A stretch of 64,000 nt of DNA. Source: Armillaria gallica (lineage: Eukaryota > Basidiomycota > Agaricomycetes > Agaricales > Physalacriaceae). The notes below the pieces were generated by a model that worked only from the letters and a program-made list of their open reading frames with translations, did no database searches and was not told the DNA's origin. The position numbers and the translations under genes are program-made. Below are positions 10,523 to 21,653 of the stretch, piece by piece (positions within the stretch are counted from its first letter, which is position 1; every line of letters starts with the position of its first letter). The DNA lies in assembly GCA_037576215.1 (NCBI GenBank), contig JBANDB010000006.1:2108001-2172000 (forward strand), in the 5' to 3' direction.

Positions 10523-12221
10523 CTATAAACTCTCCCCCGGCCCAGCTCCACCAAGTTCTGGGAACAACGCGATAATAATCCGGTCTAGAATCATCATGAC
10601 CAGGTGTACATTGCATGAGGTACTCGTCAAGGGGTCGATGGCAGATTTGAGCGTTACCGAAGAATCCGAGCCCAACAGTATTGGAATGAGATGTGCTGAT
10701 GGTATCCATAAGAATAACGACAAGACATTCAAAAGCTGACACTCACATAGGCCGCCCCTGCCGCGCCAGGCAATCAACTTTGCGTAGATTTCGGCTTGTT
10801 CCTCTGGCGTGGGATCTACTGGAGGAGGCGCGGGGTACCCGTTCGGAAATAGAGTCCGCTTTCCTATACGCACAATGTTAAGGAGTAGTGCAGGGGATAG
10901 TATACTATCAAGAAGGTAGGGAAGTAGGCTGAGGCAAAGTGAGAAACGACTAGCTGGCAGCAAAACAGGTTGCGTACCGATCGAGGAACGGGGTGAAAAA
11001 AGACGCCAACATGCTGATGGTAGTTATGATTACACTTGACGCGTAACGATCGCGCATGGAGAATATCTCCGAAATCATGAGGATGGGTCCATGGGCATAA
11101 TATTCGTGAAGACGTTCACGCCGGTTTGTGGAAATCGACGGAGGTGCAGGAAAATCGGAAGGGGAAAGAGGTGCCTTAGGAAGGGAAGAAGTGGATGATG
11201 ACTCGGATGGCGTGCGAGAAAGTGACGGAGAAATCGCTTCAGTAAGTATGGGACTCGAAGCTTGCGCGGTCTTCAGGGACGGAGATGGGTGGAAAGACTT
11301 GGGTGGTGACTGGTTCACAAGTTTAATGGTATTGACGGCATGTTTGTAAGTATGTATCAGAGCGAGACAAGCTCCTGAGATAGACTGTATTGCAGAGAGG
11401 AAGACGATGAGGATGGTATGGAAGGAGAAAGTCTGACTTGACTGTGAAGGCGGCGGTGATTTTGAAATCTGCACAACAATCTAAACAAAGAACTCAATGG
11501 GATAAAGCATGACTTACCGAAATACCACCGGCAGGACCGGGCTGAGGTCCAAGGAGATCTAGAATAGTCTTCTGAATGAACCAGGGCTGAACGATTTTAG
11601 GAATCACGTCCTTGACCACAATCTTGAGGAGAATTTCTCTGACAATGAGTCTTTCCGCCTCTGGTTCAAAGTCTTCGGGAGGTAGGCAGGCCTTGAGAAT
11701 ATGATCAAGGATTTGGCGAATGTAGTCGCGATCTATTTGACCATCAGGGGACAGGGCTATGTGTGGTTGAAACTGATGGAAAAGCTGGTCAATAGAAAGG
11801 GCGCCGCCCGCGGCATATGCAGTGGCGATTTTGGAAGAGGCATTACGGTAGTCGGTATAGTGTTGGGTGAGAATTACGGGAATGTCACGGTAAATGACAG
11901 ACGGAAATCAGTCGCAAGAACGCGTTCCTCGAGATCCCGGACGACGACTGTGAGGATACAAGTGATGTCTGGAAGAAATTCCTTGTCGTAGCGAGTGATC
12001 TTGGTCCACCATGGGTTCACAAAGGCGCGAAGAGCAAGAGCGATGAAGTCGTAGAGCTCTGCTGTAAGTTCTGGTGGCACGGGAGAAACGAGGAGAAGGG
12101 GCAAGTCAGTGTTTGGCAGGGACGGGAAGAGCAAGCGCCTTGCCAGCGACACGGGCTGCTGCTGCTGTCGCTGTGTATTTGAACGATTTGACTGGAGCGA
12201 GGCCAGCGGCTTGCGGGACAT
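10523..12221 (-). CDS. PXA-domain protein (Pxa1/sorting-nexin-associated type)
   Basis: The PXA domain is found in sorting nexins such as Mdm1/SNX13 and in stand-alone fungal Pxa1 proteins at endomembranes. The N-terminal ~30 residues are polar and Gln-rich. The domain then starts with ELTAELYDFIALALRAFVNPWW and continues through TQHYTDYRNASSKIATAY, HIALSPDGQ and IVVKDVIPKIVQPWF, ending near LGPQPGPAGG. A Ser/Pro-rich linker and hydrophobic C-terminal helices follow (SMLASFFTPFLD; TLFPNGYPAP); these could attach it to a membrane. Introns read: 11469-11517, 10929-10977, 10696-10746. The frame slips by one base at ~11903, where the plus strand reads acggaaat; one more G restores DFPSVIYRDIP. 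This is probably an undercalled homopolymer. The start is 94 bp from a divergent gene. Confidence 0.8.
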
Positions 12222-12315
12222 AAGGCCGCCAGCAAGAGACCTGGGTCTAATTTCAAATCATGACCCGGCTCCTCGGCCCATGTTCGGCCACTAATTTGAC
12301 CTGGATCAGAGCTGG

Positions 12316-13824
12316 ATGCATCACGAAACCATTTTCTCTTTCTTCTTCCTCGTCACCGTCGTCGCCCTGCACGTCTTCGCCGGCAACTTGTCGTTGCCGT
12401 CGTCGTCGCCCTCGCCCTCACGTGTTCGTATTAATTATCCTGGATCCTAGTCACTCATTCTCTACCACTCTCATTTATGCACGTCGACCTACACCTTACA
12501 GCCCGCGCCTCAGATGACAAGGGAATCTCCAGACAGACCATTATCATCATCGCTGTCTGTGCCGCCGTCGGTGGTCTCATCATTCTCGCAGTCGTCGTTC
12601 GTATCATTCGTTCTGCATACGCACGTTCTGCTGCGCAAACTGCTCCGCTGCCTCCAGTACAACCACTTGCTCACCACAGAGAACATCAGCTCGCCAAGTT
12701 CTATAGGGACAATACAAGTAGGCCAAGCACCGCGTATGATCCTTCCAACCTCACAGCGCCCCGTCCATTTGCTTCCGATGTCTCTTCCATCCAAACAAGT
12801 AAGGCCTCGCTGCTCGTTCCGGACAGCCCAGGTCCAAGCAGCCCTTCGCGGCATGCCAGCTCACTCAATGCGTGTGACGCGGCGGAGGAGATCTCACTCA
12901 ACAACGCTCCCATGGAGCTGGATGTCCCAAATCCTTCCTTCCAAGTCTCCACCAGAGCAAGCTCCAGCACCATCGGTTCAAGCGAAAATAGTCATATTTC
13001 CCCCGAGACGCCTCCGTTGCAGAGCTCTGCCAGCATTTCACGTTTGCCCCATCACCAGACGCGATCAACTTCTTCTGCAAGACCATCATCTGCTCGCAGA
13101 CCCCGCCCGCTTTCACTAGCGTCATCCACACACACTGTCGCCTCCAAATCAAGTAGAAATAACCTACGAACTGGGGTGCCTCATGGACCTCACAATCAAG
13201 TCCAGATCATATTGCCTGCGCCCTTGGCGCCTAATATCTATCCTAACGATGAGATCAGTCCATATAGACACGTTGATGATGGTGGTTACGGCCGTCTCAG
13301 TGTTGTGGATCAATGGGCGCCTCGGACATATCGTTCAGAGGGCTCCTTGACTGGCGAAAGCCGCCGCTCATTTGGCAGCAGTACGTCTATCTTCTTCTGT
13401 TCATCTTTGCAGCGTCCTCATTTTATTTGTAGCGGAACCTCGACCTTCTTCATCTTCTTCTCAAGCCAGCACTCATTCACAGTCCCTTCCCTCACGACAT
13501 CCTCGCAGAATCAATTCAAATCTCTCCTCAAATTCTTTGCATCCTACATCACCAGCTACGCCTCCAACGTCTTCATCGCCCACATACCATTCACCGCCCC
13601 CGGTGCCAAGGATACCTTCCATGTACAACAACATTGGTGCAGGTGACTCAGAAGCCCCGCCATTAAGAGGCCGGCCGAGGGACACCAGTATACCCGCTGC
13701 AGTTCCTAGCAGGGATATATCTTTACCAGACCCCGACAATGCAGAGAGATCAACGACACACCCCAATCCGCCAAAGTACCGTACGTTATCTAAAAAGAAT
13801 GTAAATTCTCGTGGACGGACTTAG
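12316..13824 (+). CDS. Signal-peptide, single-TM protein with long Ser/Pro-rich cytoplasmic tail
   Basis: I do not recognise a named family. ATG 12316 opens a strong signal peptide (IFSFFFLVTVVALHVFAG) and a short Ser/Pro ectodomain. An 80-nt intron (12422-12501) follows, then one transmembrane segment (TIIIIAVCAAVGGLIILAVV) with a positive stop-transfer flank. The ~380-residue tail is rich in Ser, Pro, Thr and Arg. A second intron is at 13381-13432. The spliced length is 458 residues and the frame is open throughout. The layout (tiny lumenal part, one TM, disordered tail) resembles fungal SKG6/Mid2-like membrane sensors, but no sequence motif proves this. It shares a 94-bp divergent promoter with the PXA gene. 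Confidence 0.72.
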
Positions 13825-14031
13825 TCCCGACTCTGCTGGGATAGCGTAGAACATTTTATATGCTCATGTTATACAAGTTGCTTTACACAATCACTATATT
13901 TATAGTTATCACTTTGAGGTTTGCACGTCGGGCGACAAGGTCCGAGATAATGCTTGGTCACATGGTCAAGTTGCCGACGAAGAATTGAAGGCCGCACGTT
14001 TAACTTTCTCTCATCGAGTCACCGTCTAATC

Positions 14032-15775
14032 ATGGGCATCGCTCGTCTTCGCATTTTTCGACCATCAACATCACTTGTTGCCAACATAGCATGCAGAAAC
14101 ATATCACGGCGCGGCTACGCCTCCCAGACGCCTAGTCTGGATCCAATGACTGGCGAAATGATGGTCTTGCCCGACATTCAGGTGCGCGTAATACACTCCC
14201 AGATAGCGTGTACTTCCATTCACAGAATTCATTCAAGCCGAATCTACTGCAAATCTCGAGAAATACGAAACCAAGCCCACCTCCACCTTCGAAATCATTA
14301 GTCTTTGGTCACACCTTTGTTCGTTTCCATTACACTGTCAACGTCGAATCCCGCTTACACATATACAGACTGATCATATGTTGACGGTGCCATGGAGCTC
14401 GATTTCCGGTTGGAGCGCACCTCAAATCGAACCATGTCAGTGGTCAAGCAAATTTAAACCTGTTCGATTTTCCTTACGGCGTCACTATAGATGGTCCGCT
14501 TCGTCTCGAACCCAGTTCAACGGTCCTGCATTATGCCCAGACTATATTCGAAGGCATGAAAGCGTACCGTGATGATACCGGAAAAGTTACGCTCTTCCGC
14601 CCCGGCATGAACATGAAGCGGATGAACAGCAGTGCTACCCGAGTTGCATTACCGGTGAGGGCATACCTCAGTGCCGTTCAAGGATAACTGATTAACATTC
14701 GCGTAGAATTTCAACGGTGATGCACTCTTGGAGCTCATCAAAGAACTCATTCGGATCGATAAGCACTGGATTCCTAAAGAGCCAGGTCACAGTCTGTATG
14801 TCCGGCCCACTCTTAGTCCGTAACTTTCATCTCGTTACTGGCATTTGTCAACTAACTCCGTTCATGTAGTCGGAACCCAAAAGGCTGTCGGCATTAGCCC
14901 ACCCAATGAGGCGCTTCTTTTCGTGATATGTAGTCCTGTGGGTCCATATTATCCTAACGGATTCAAACCAATTGCGCTGTACGGAACTACAGAGTATGTC
15001 CGTGCAGCTCCCGGAGGTAACATACCCGTCTGTATCTTGGATAAGACGTTTGAGCTCATTCTACTCATAGGAACTGGTGCATACAAAATAGGTGCCAACT
15101 ACGCTCCCGGTGTTCTGCCTCAAAAGTTCGCTGCTCACAAGGGATATCAACAAAATCTTTGGTTACACGGTCCGGAGCACTATCTCACTGAGGTATTCAG
15201 GCATGAAATCCTTTCTTCTGCAGTTAGCTGATTGAACCTACCAGGTGGGAACAATGAACATGTTTGTCGTTTTCAAGAAAGAAGATGGATGTGAGCCATT
15301 TTTTCTTATCACACAATTCTGTCTGATTATGTTTAGCCTTAGAGTTGGTGACACCGCCGCTGGATGGCATGATTCTTCCAGGAATAACGAGAGACTCTGT
15401 CCTTGACCTTGCCCGAGAACATGCGTCTGGCAAAAAGAAACTTGCCAACTTGAGTGACAAATTGACCATCTCCGAGCGGCCAGTAATGATGAGCGAGGTC
15501 AAATCTGCGTCTCTCTCGGGTTCGCTTGTCGAACTTTTCGGGTCAGGTATGACAATGTGTTGAGGTTTGTCACTACGAAATCTGACGCTGATAATGATAT
15601 AGGTACGGCCGCTGTCATCAGTCCTGTCGACCGGATTGGATATCTTGGTGAGGATATTTTGATACCTACTGAAGAGGATGGGATGGGCCCCGTTTCGAGA
15701 CCTATCTGGAAAGAATTAGTGGGTAGGCAGATGGGTACAATTGAGAGTGACTGGAGTGTGCCTGTCACTCAATAG
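14032..15775 (+). CDS. BAT1: Branched-chain amino acid aminotransferase, mitochondrial
   Basis: PLP enzyme of fold type IV that interconverts leucine, isoleucine and valine with their 2-oxo acids. The first ~35 residues ([20 protein letters not shown]) form a mitochondrial presequence. Family segments follow in order: [54 protein letters not shown] (Lys is the PLP-binding residue), then [16 protein letters not shown] and [14 protein letters not shown]. Nine introns (14182-14225, 14319-14368, 14436-14490, 14655-14706, 14816-14869, 15017-15070, 15193-15244, 15291-15336, 15547-15602) leave 426 residues, a normal length. Every intron is GT-AG. The targeting signal suggests Bat1 rather than cytosolic Bat2. 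It ends 161 bp from the converging 6PGL gene. Confidence 0.95.
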
Positions 15776-15936
15776 ACTAGGAGAACTTTCTACTACAATT
15801 TTCAACGAAAGGGTTCCTAAAGTACAGTAAGGACATCGCCAAATGGTCAAAAGAGCAAATAAGAGCATCGGTAAGCAATGGATACAAATAACATGTTACA
15901 ACTACCTCTCGTTCCTGATCTTTGTCTCAACACTGA

Positions 15937-16774
15937 CTAAAGTTTAAAAGCAGTCTTTGGATGCTCCAACTTGGCCGCCGCCAGGTCATCGACGAACCAG
16001 TAAAGATGTCCTGGGTAAACTGGTTTGACACGCGAGGCTGGCAAACCTTCCTCCGGTTTGTCCAAGACGCTGCTCAGCATATCAACCTTCCCTTCTCCGG
16101 CAGCAAAGAAGGCAACCCTTGCAGCATGATTGATGACGGGGTAGGTGAATGTGATACGTTTTGCGGGCGGTTTTGGCGAGTCCTCGAGATATGCCACCCA
16201 GCGATCATCCTCTGCCAACAGCTCGTGGCCGGGGAACAGCGACACTGTGTGTCCATCTGGACCCATACCGAGAAGAATGAGGTCAAATACAGGGAAACGG
16301 GCGGAATCCCCCCTAGCAAATTCCTTGATGAGCTCCTTCTCATACGCGTCGGAAAGTTCCTCGAGGTCGTCGAGGAGGGAAGTATCAAGAGTATGGATGT
16401 GGTTGGCAGGGATGGGGACCTTCGAGAACAGTATTTCCATGCACGCGAGATGGTTTGAATCCGGATCGTCGAGGGGGACGACACGCTCGTCCGCATAAAA
16501 GACCTGCCTAAATCTCGGGTCAGCTACGTATACACATGTGTGATAAGCCTAGACAGACTGACCATTTGTCCCATTTCACGCCAGGATTTCCAATTAACCC
16601 CTTCAACACGTTTGGCAGAGATCCACCGGACAAGGCGATGGTAAATCTCCCTTTCTTGTCGATGGATTCCCGCTGGGCTTTGATGATGAACTCTGCGAAC
16701 GAGCTGACGAGTTTGTCGACGGATGGGAAGGAGTACACGATGGGCGGGTTGGGTGAGTGATGGACGGCAGCCAT
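15937..16774 (-). CDS. SOL3: 6-phosphogluconolactonase
   Basis: Hydrolyses 6-phosphogluconolactone to 6-phosphogluconate, the second step of the oxidative pentose-phosphate pathway, in the cytosol. Family motifs: [11 protein letters not shown] near residue 50, [18 protein letters not shown] at the exon junction, [17 protein letters not shown] (the catalytic His region), and [12 protein letters not shown]. There is one intron (16508-16562) and 260 residues, the usual length. I chose ATG 16774 because the N-terminus then matches the short family start. An in-frame upstream ATG at 16852 would add 26 residues. A perfect CRE/ATF palindrome lies 110 bp upstream. The third enzyme of the pathway, 6PGDH, is 8 kb away. 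Confidence 0.95.
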
Positions 16775-16883
16775 TTCTGTTATCACGGGTTTGACTAGAA
16801 GATGAGATGAACACGGAAATGTGTCGAAGCAGGCTCCAAGCAAAGGCTGCAATTGGTCGGGATGTCTCGATCGAACTAATGCA

Positions 16884-16891
16884 TGACGTCA
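16884..16891. promoter_or_regulatory. CRE/ATF palindrome TGACGTCA upstream of 6PGL
   Basis: A perfect TGACGTCA, the binding site of Atf/CREB-type bZIP factors, lies 110 bp upstream of the 6-phosphogluconolactonase ATG and just beyond the 3' end of the GH3 gene. In fungi such factors respond to oxidative and osmotic stress. That would suit an NADPH-producing pathway, but no regulation has been shown here. Confidence 0.4.
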
Positions 16892-16934
16892 TCATATCAT
16901 TTTTATTTAATTTGCTCCGCTTTAATGGCTTCAA

Positions 16935-19900
16935 CTACAACGCCAGAGTACCGGCCAGTCGAATATCTCTACTACTGCCGCCTACAGATATCTTCGAGGT
17001 TCCAGACGGGATACTCCATCTTTGGGCTTTCACATCCCAGATGGCAAAAGAGTATCTCGAAAGCTCCATCGTAACCGTCGTGCTTTCTCCGGGCTCAAGG
17101 TAAACGCTGTCGAACCCTTTCAAACCCTGCGGTGGCGAATTTGCAGATGAAGGTAATGATATGTACAATTGAGGAATCTGAAACAATCGTGTTGAGCTGC
17201 GTCGAGTTCTTTATTCAACTCATACCTCGTGTCCAGCAACACTCCCAGCATTCTTGAGAGTGAACCCGACCTTTACCACGGATTCGTGTAGCCTTTATGT
17301 CTTTAAAAAAATCCGAAATACAAAGGAGCAGAGAAAACTCACGAAGGATCAATGGAGGAGCCGGGCCCACTAGCGATATCCCCCGCAGTGGATCCGGAGA
17401 TAGACAAATCAGAGTATTCAAAGGTGGTGAACGACAGCCCAAAACCGAACTCAAACCGAGGTTTGATTCCTTGCGCATCGAAATGGCGATAATCAACGAA
17501 GAGCCCCTCGTTGTACGGGATATCAAGGATTGAGGAACTGGAACTGTAAATGACCGCTGCCGAGTAATCGCTGGCACTATGAGCAATCGTATACGGAAGA
17601 CGACCGCTGAAGACAATATAAATGTATGATCTGGTTGAACTGCGTAATCTGACGAACCTTGGGTTATAGGCACCGTAAAGAACGTCGGTTACAGCATTAC
17701 CAGCCTCTTGCCCAGGAAGTCCACTCCAGAGCTTTGCTTTTTTAGTCAGGGTACGAATGAAAGACGGTAGAGCTTACTACTGCGGTCACTAGAGAATGTG
17801 TGATTTTAAATCGAGTTGGATGATATCGAGGTTGCAGCGCAAATCCACGTACCATTCTCGTTGTCAATCCAGTTCTCCATTATGATAGGACCAACGCTGT
17901 TTACTGCCACTATAGTATTGGGGTTGACGCTTGCTACCTTTTGCACCAGCGCATCCTGTGGTAATTTTCCGAGTGTCAATGTTGGCGTACCACGATATAA
18001 CCAACCACTTACTCCGCCATGCCAAGCAAGAAGATCATTTCGGTCCCCAAAGTTCCCTTTAGGATAAGTCAATGCGATGGAAATGCACCAATAAGTCTGT
18101 TGCTGACCTTCCACTGTAATGTAGCCCTCTCCAGAATCAGCTAATTAATGAAAGGATATCACTTGTCCGTTCAAGTCTTCATCTTCGATGTCAGCTACTT
18201 ACCGGTTATGAATACAATCGCGACGTCCTTTCCAGCTGCCGCATTGGCTGCTGCGTTGAGATCGGTGTCGCTCGTTGAGGAAGAGATCTTCGTTCCAGCA
18301 GCAGAAGCCTTCGCAGTGAGTGCGTCCAACGGCTGCGTATTAAAAGACGTTCACATGAGTGCCATGAACGAAGGTAGGAAGTGGGCACTCACCGCTACGA
18401 GATACGGGAAATCTGCGGTGCCACTTCCCCATCCTATGGATAACTGAATACCAATGCTATGGCAATACTGACTAGTGAGATACATACCCATCGCTAGCAC
18501 GCCATCGTTCCCTCCACGATCCGAGTATCTATGCGCTGTCAGTCGTCATTTAATTAGTCGTGGGCATGGTATACTTACCCATTGGGTCCTAGTGAACTAT
18601 TGCGAGCGCCGCTTCCTATGATTGCTAAAGTACGCGGGGCCTTCAACGGAAGTGCGCCCTGCGAATTCTTGAGCAAAACGGTCGAAGCTTGACCAATCGC
18701 GCGAATGACACTATATATGTATCAGGAATGCTACTTCCAGGTATGTAGAAGGATTTTCAACTTCTTGTGGTCGCTCTGGACGTCGACATGACTGTTTCCT
18801 GCAGCGTTGTTATTCCAAGCGTTGAAGTTGACATTTGGATATCCAGAATCTTGTCCAAGGAGGTACCTGTTGGAATTTTGTAACTGCTATGCATGTCAAG
18901 CACGGGATGTGAATGCTTACCATGCAGCTAGAATACGCGTTGCCATATCCTTACATTCCATTGAGTAACCAAAAGCGAAGAAAGTAGTAAGACATACGTC
19001 TATCCGAGCTTCTGGCACAGTTCCTTGGTTTACCGCACTTATCAGTGCAGGTCCAAAATACCTTCACATTATTTTTTAGACTCTATGAGATCACAGAGAA
19101 CGGCTTTGGAGACTCACGAAACTCCTGAGCCAAAGAAGGTATCACCGGGCATGGTCATCTAGAGAGCGAAGACTTCAGTCCAAAATGAAATTGTACAAAA
19201 ACAGGACTCACGTCCAATCCTTGGTTGATCGACCCTGTAGAATGTGTCGCTTGCCAGTCTAGGGACTCGTTAGACGGCGATTAAGGGTTAAGATCTCTTC
19301 TAAGATGAAGAAGTACCTGACATGACGTCTGAAGACTGTATTAGCAGTCCGAAATAGCAACAAAGATCTACTGAGATCGCAGAACTCACAGCCTGGAAAC
19401 CCGAACTCTGTTTTCAATATACCATTCAGCGTCTTGTCGTTTTCACAGGCAAAGCTCCCATTGACTGAGGAGACGTCAGCATTTTATGATCATAGCTGAT
19501 GTAACTGTGAGAGTTACCCACTTTGATCTAGAAGCAAGAGTGCTCAGAAACTCAGTCTTTACATCAGGAACAGCATGAACTCAACTGTAACTGCACATAA
19601 CTGAGGCAACATTCGCTTGCACGGAACGGAGAAACTTGATTGAAACTATTCAGCGTTTCGGTGGGAATTTACAAGAAGACACGCACGGGATGAGCGTATA
19701 TTTCGTGTTGCTTCATAATATCTGGTCAGTGTATTTCCACAAAGCTAGGGATCAAATCATACAGTCCTAGTGTAGCAGTCAGCATTATGACTGGCACAGA
19801 AGTATCAAAAGGCTTACCTATCATCGACATCTGAGGAGCTGGTATCTCGGAAGTGTTCTTGCTCGTTGTTGATATAATGCTTGGCGGTAGCTTCAAAATT

Positions 19901-21192
19901 ACTGAGCTAGGATTGCGCAAAGAAAGAGAATTGACTTACCTTGTACGCCGGCTGATTGTACTCCCATGACAGTTTCGTATGCCCCTTCTCCAGACAGGAA
20001 GGGATCACCTCCAAATCTAACCAACAGTTGATTAGCACCTGGACTCATTCATTCCTTGTCACCACACGTACCCTTCCCAATTTCGGCCGGCCGCTGGGGC
20101 ACGCATAGTGTTCATCATTGGCCCTAAGGCAACATGTACACCTTTGCCACGGAACTCTTGCCCCATTGCCACGCCACGTTGCCGAATTAGAGTCCGATTG
20201 AATGTGGCTGCTGCATTGATTGCGCTACAATACGTCAACTGGTTGTTCCACCGTTAAATCTTCCCACTTACGCCGGGAAAGCGGAAACATTGTCGACATC
20301 TCGAACACCTAGGGGAGAATCTGTAGTAAAGCCACTGATAAGAAACTGGAATGCAAAGACATCCACTTCACTTGCCTTCCAGACACAGGCCCGGGAACGA
20401 GATACTAGATATTGCCGGGGTATTCCCAACACAGTTTCCTGGCATTATTTTATCAGCTTCTTGACCGTGGAACCCCTAGCATAACGATGTAACTCACCAT
20501 TCATCCAACCAACACCTGTAAACATGTGGTCAAGTCATTTGGGGAGCAAAACTGCGAATTAAAGAATGCACCTGTGGCTAAATCAACCTTCTCCTGCAAT
20601 GACAGTTTTGCCACTGATGCCTCAGCCTACAACACTAATGTCAATAACAAAAGCTATTTAACCATCAACGGATAAAACGACCTTTTTGTAGGCGGCTTGC
20701 CATTCGGGCGACATATTGGTGGCTGTCACCGACCTTCGTCAAGATTCCATCGTCTTAACGCATATACGAAACCCACCTTTAGGGATGGAGACTGAAGAGG
20801 TGCTTGTAGCACCCGAAGTACTGGTCGAAGCGGCCTTAGACGTCGTTGAGGCGGCCGTGGATGTCGTTGAAGCGGCCGTGGATGTCGCCGACGATGATGC
20901 CGCCGAAGGTAGGCACTGACTGTAGTCTATGGCACACACGAAGTTTAACGAACGGTCATTGTGGTCACCTCAGGGTGGCCTTACAGTCATTGAGTACGAC
21001 ACAAGCCGAACCACTAATGCAGGCGGTTGACCCGCTCCTGTTGAGTGTCGTGTAAGTAGGTGTTGATGACCCGAAAAGATCGGCTACGTACCATCCAATT
21101 CCGCCGCATTGCTGATAGACTTGTTGCTGGGCGACAACAATAGTTACAAGAGAGGAGAACGCAAGAGTACCAACAAGGCGCAGAAGTGCCAT
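16935..21192 (-). CDS. Secreted CBM1-GH3 beta-glucosidase
   Basis: Extracellular enzyme that releases glucose from cellobiose and cello-oligosaccharides and is anchored to cellulose by its own CBM1. In order: signal peptide (LVGTLAFSSLVTIVVA); a ~36-residue CBM1 (VYQQCGGIGW...SACVVLNDYYSQCLP) split by introns; a Ser/Thr/Ala linker encoded by a short tandem repeat (20838-20890); the GH3 TIM barrel with the SDW-type nucleophile segment (DWQATHSTGSINQGLD) and MTMPGDTFFG (~19150); the alpha/beta sandwich; and a C-terminal fibronectin-III-like domain (PQLYISLPSS, PGESTTVTMELSRYS). More than fifteen short introns. Stop at 16935-16937. A CBM1-bearing beta-glucosidase points to a plant-biomass degrader. 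Confidence 0.9.
20836..20892. repeat. Short tandem repeat encoding the CBM1-GH3 linker
   Basis: About three imperfect 21-bp units (gatgtcgttgaagcggccgtg type, plus-strand reading) encode the alternating Ala-Ser-Thr linker between CBM1 and the catalytic domain on the minus strand. Such linkers are normally O-mannosylated and vary in length through repeat slippage. The rest of the linker is degenerate. Confidence 0.6.
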
Positions 21193-21653
21193 GTCTAACG
21201 AGCAGTTTCTTTGGACGGCTGTCCTTTGAATAGCTGGTTTTTAAGTGGTCGCATAATTGTGCTCGAGGAAATCTCGGACGACCGAAATTCAAGCCCAAGA
21301 GCCTCAGAAGAACGGCAAAACCGCGGGTCTACTGACAAGCCGCCAAACGCTTTATAGGGAATGGTCAGGCGATATGGCGTGCATGTGTGAAATGCTCTTG
21401 AAAATATTAAGGCGACGTACGTTTGTTGATGGTACAGACCACATGAGGATCTCTTGGAACGCCCGAAACGGAAATTTGCTTAGGCCTTGGACAACAAAAC
21501 AATAGAGATTCGAGACGCAATTTGTTCCGAGTAATCGCTATGTCGTTGTTACTCAATAATCCTAACGTACCCTACGCCAGACGATTAGTATTAGGAGTAT
21601 CGTACACCCACGGGTATCGTTTATGTGGTCGTACCAAGCGAATACGTAGCACA

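Noticed and set aside
12514..13119. 201-codon plus-strand open frame overlapping the TM protein
   Set aside because: Overlaps in another frame; the signal-peptide/TM reading has good splice sites and a coherent protein, this one does not.
20716..20919. Plus-strand Val/Ala/Asp-rich open frame
   Set aside because: Mirror of the Ser/Thr/Ala linker of the CBM1-GH3 gene on the other strand; the repeat DNA keeps several frames open.
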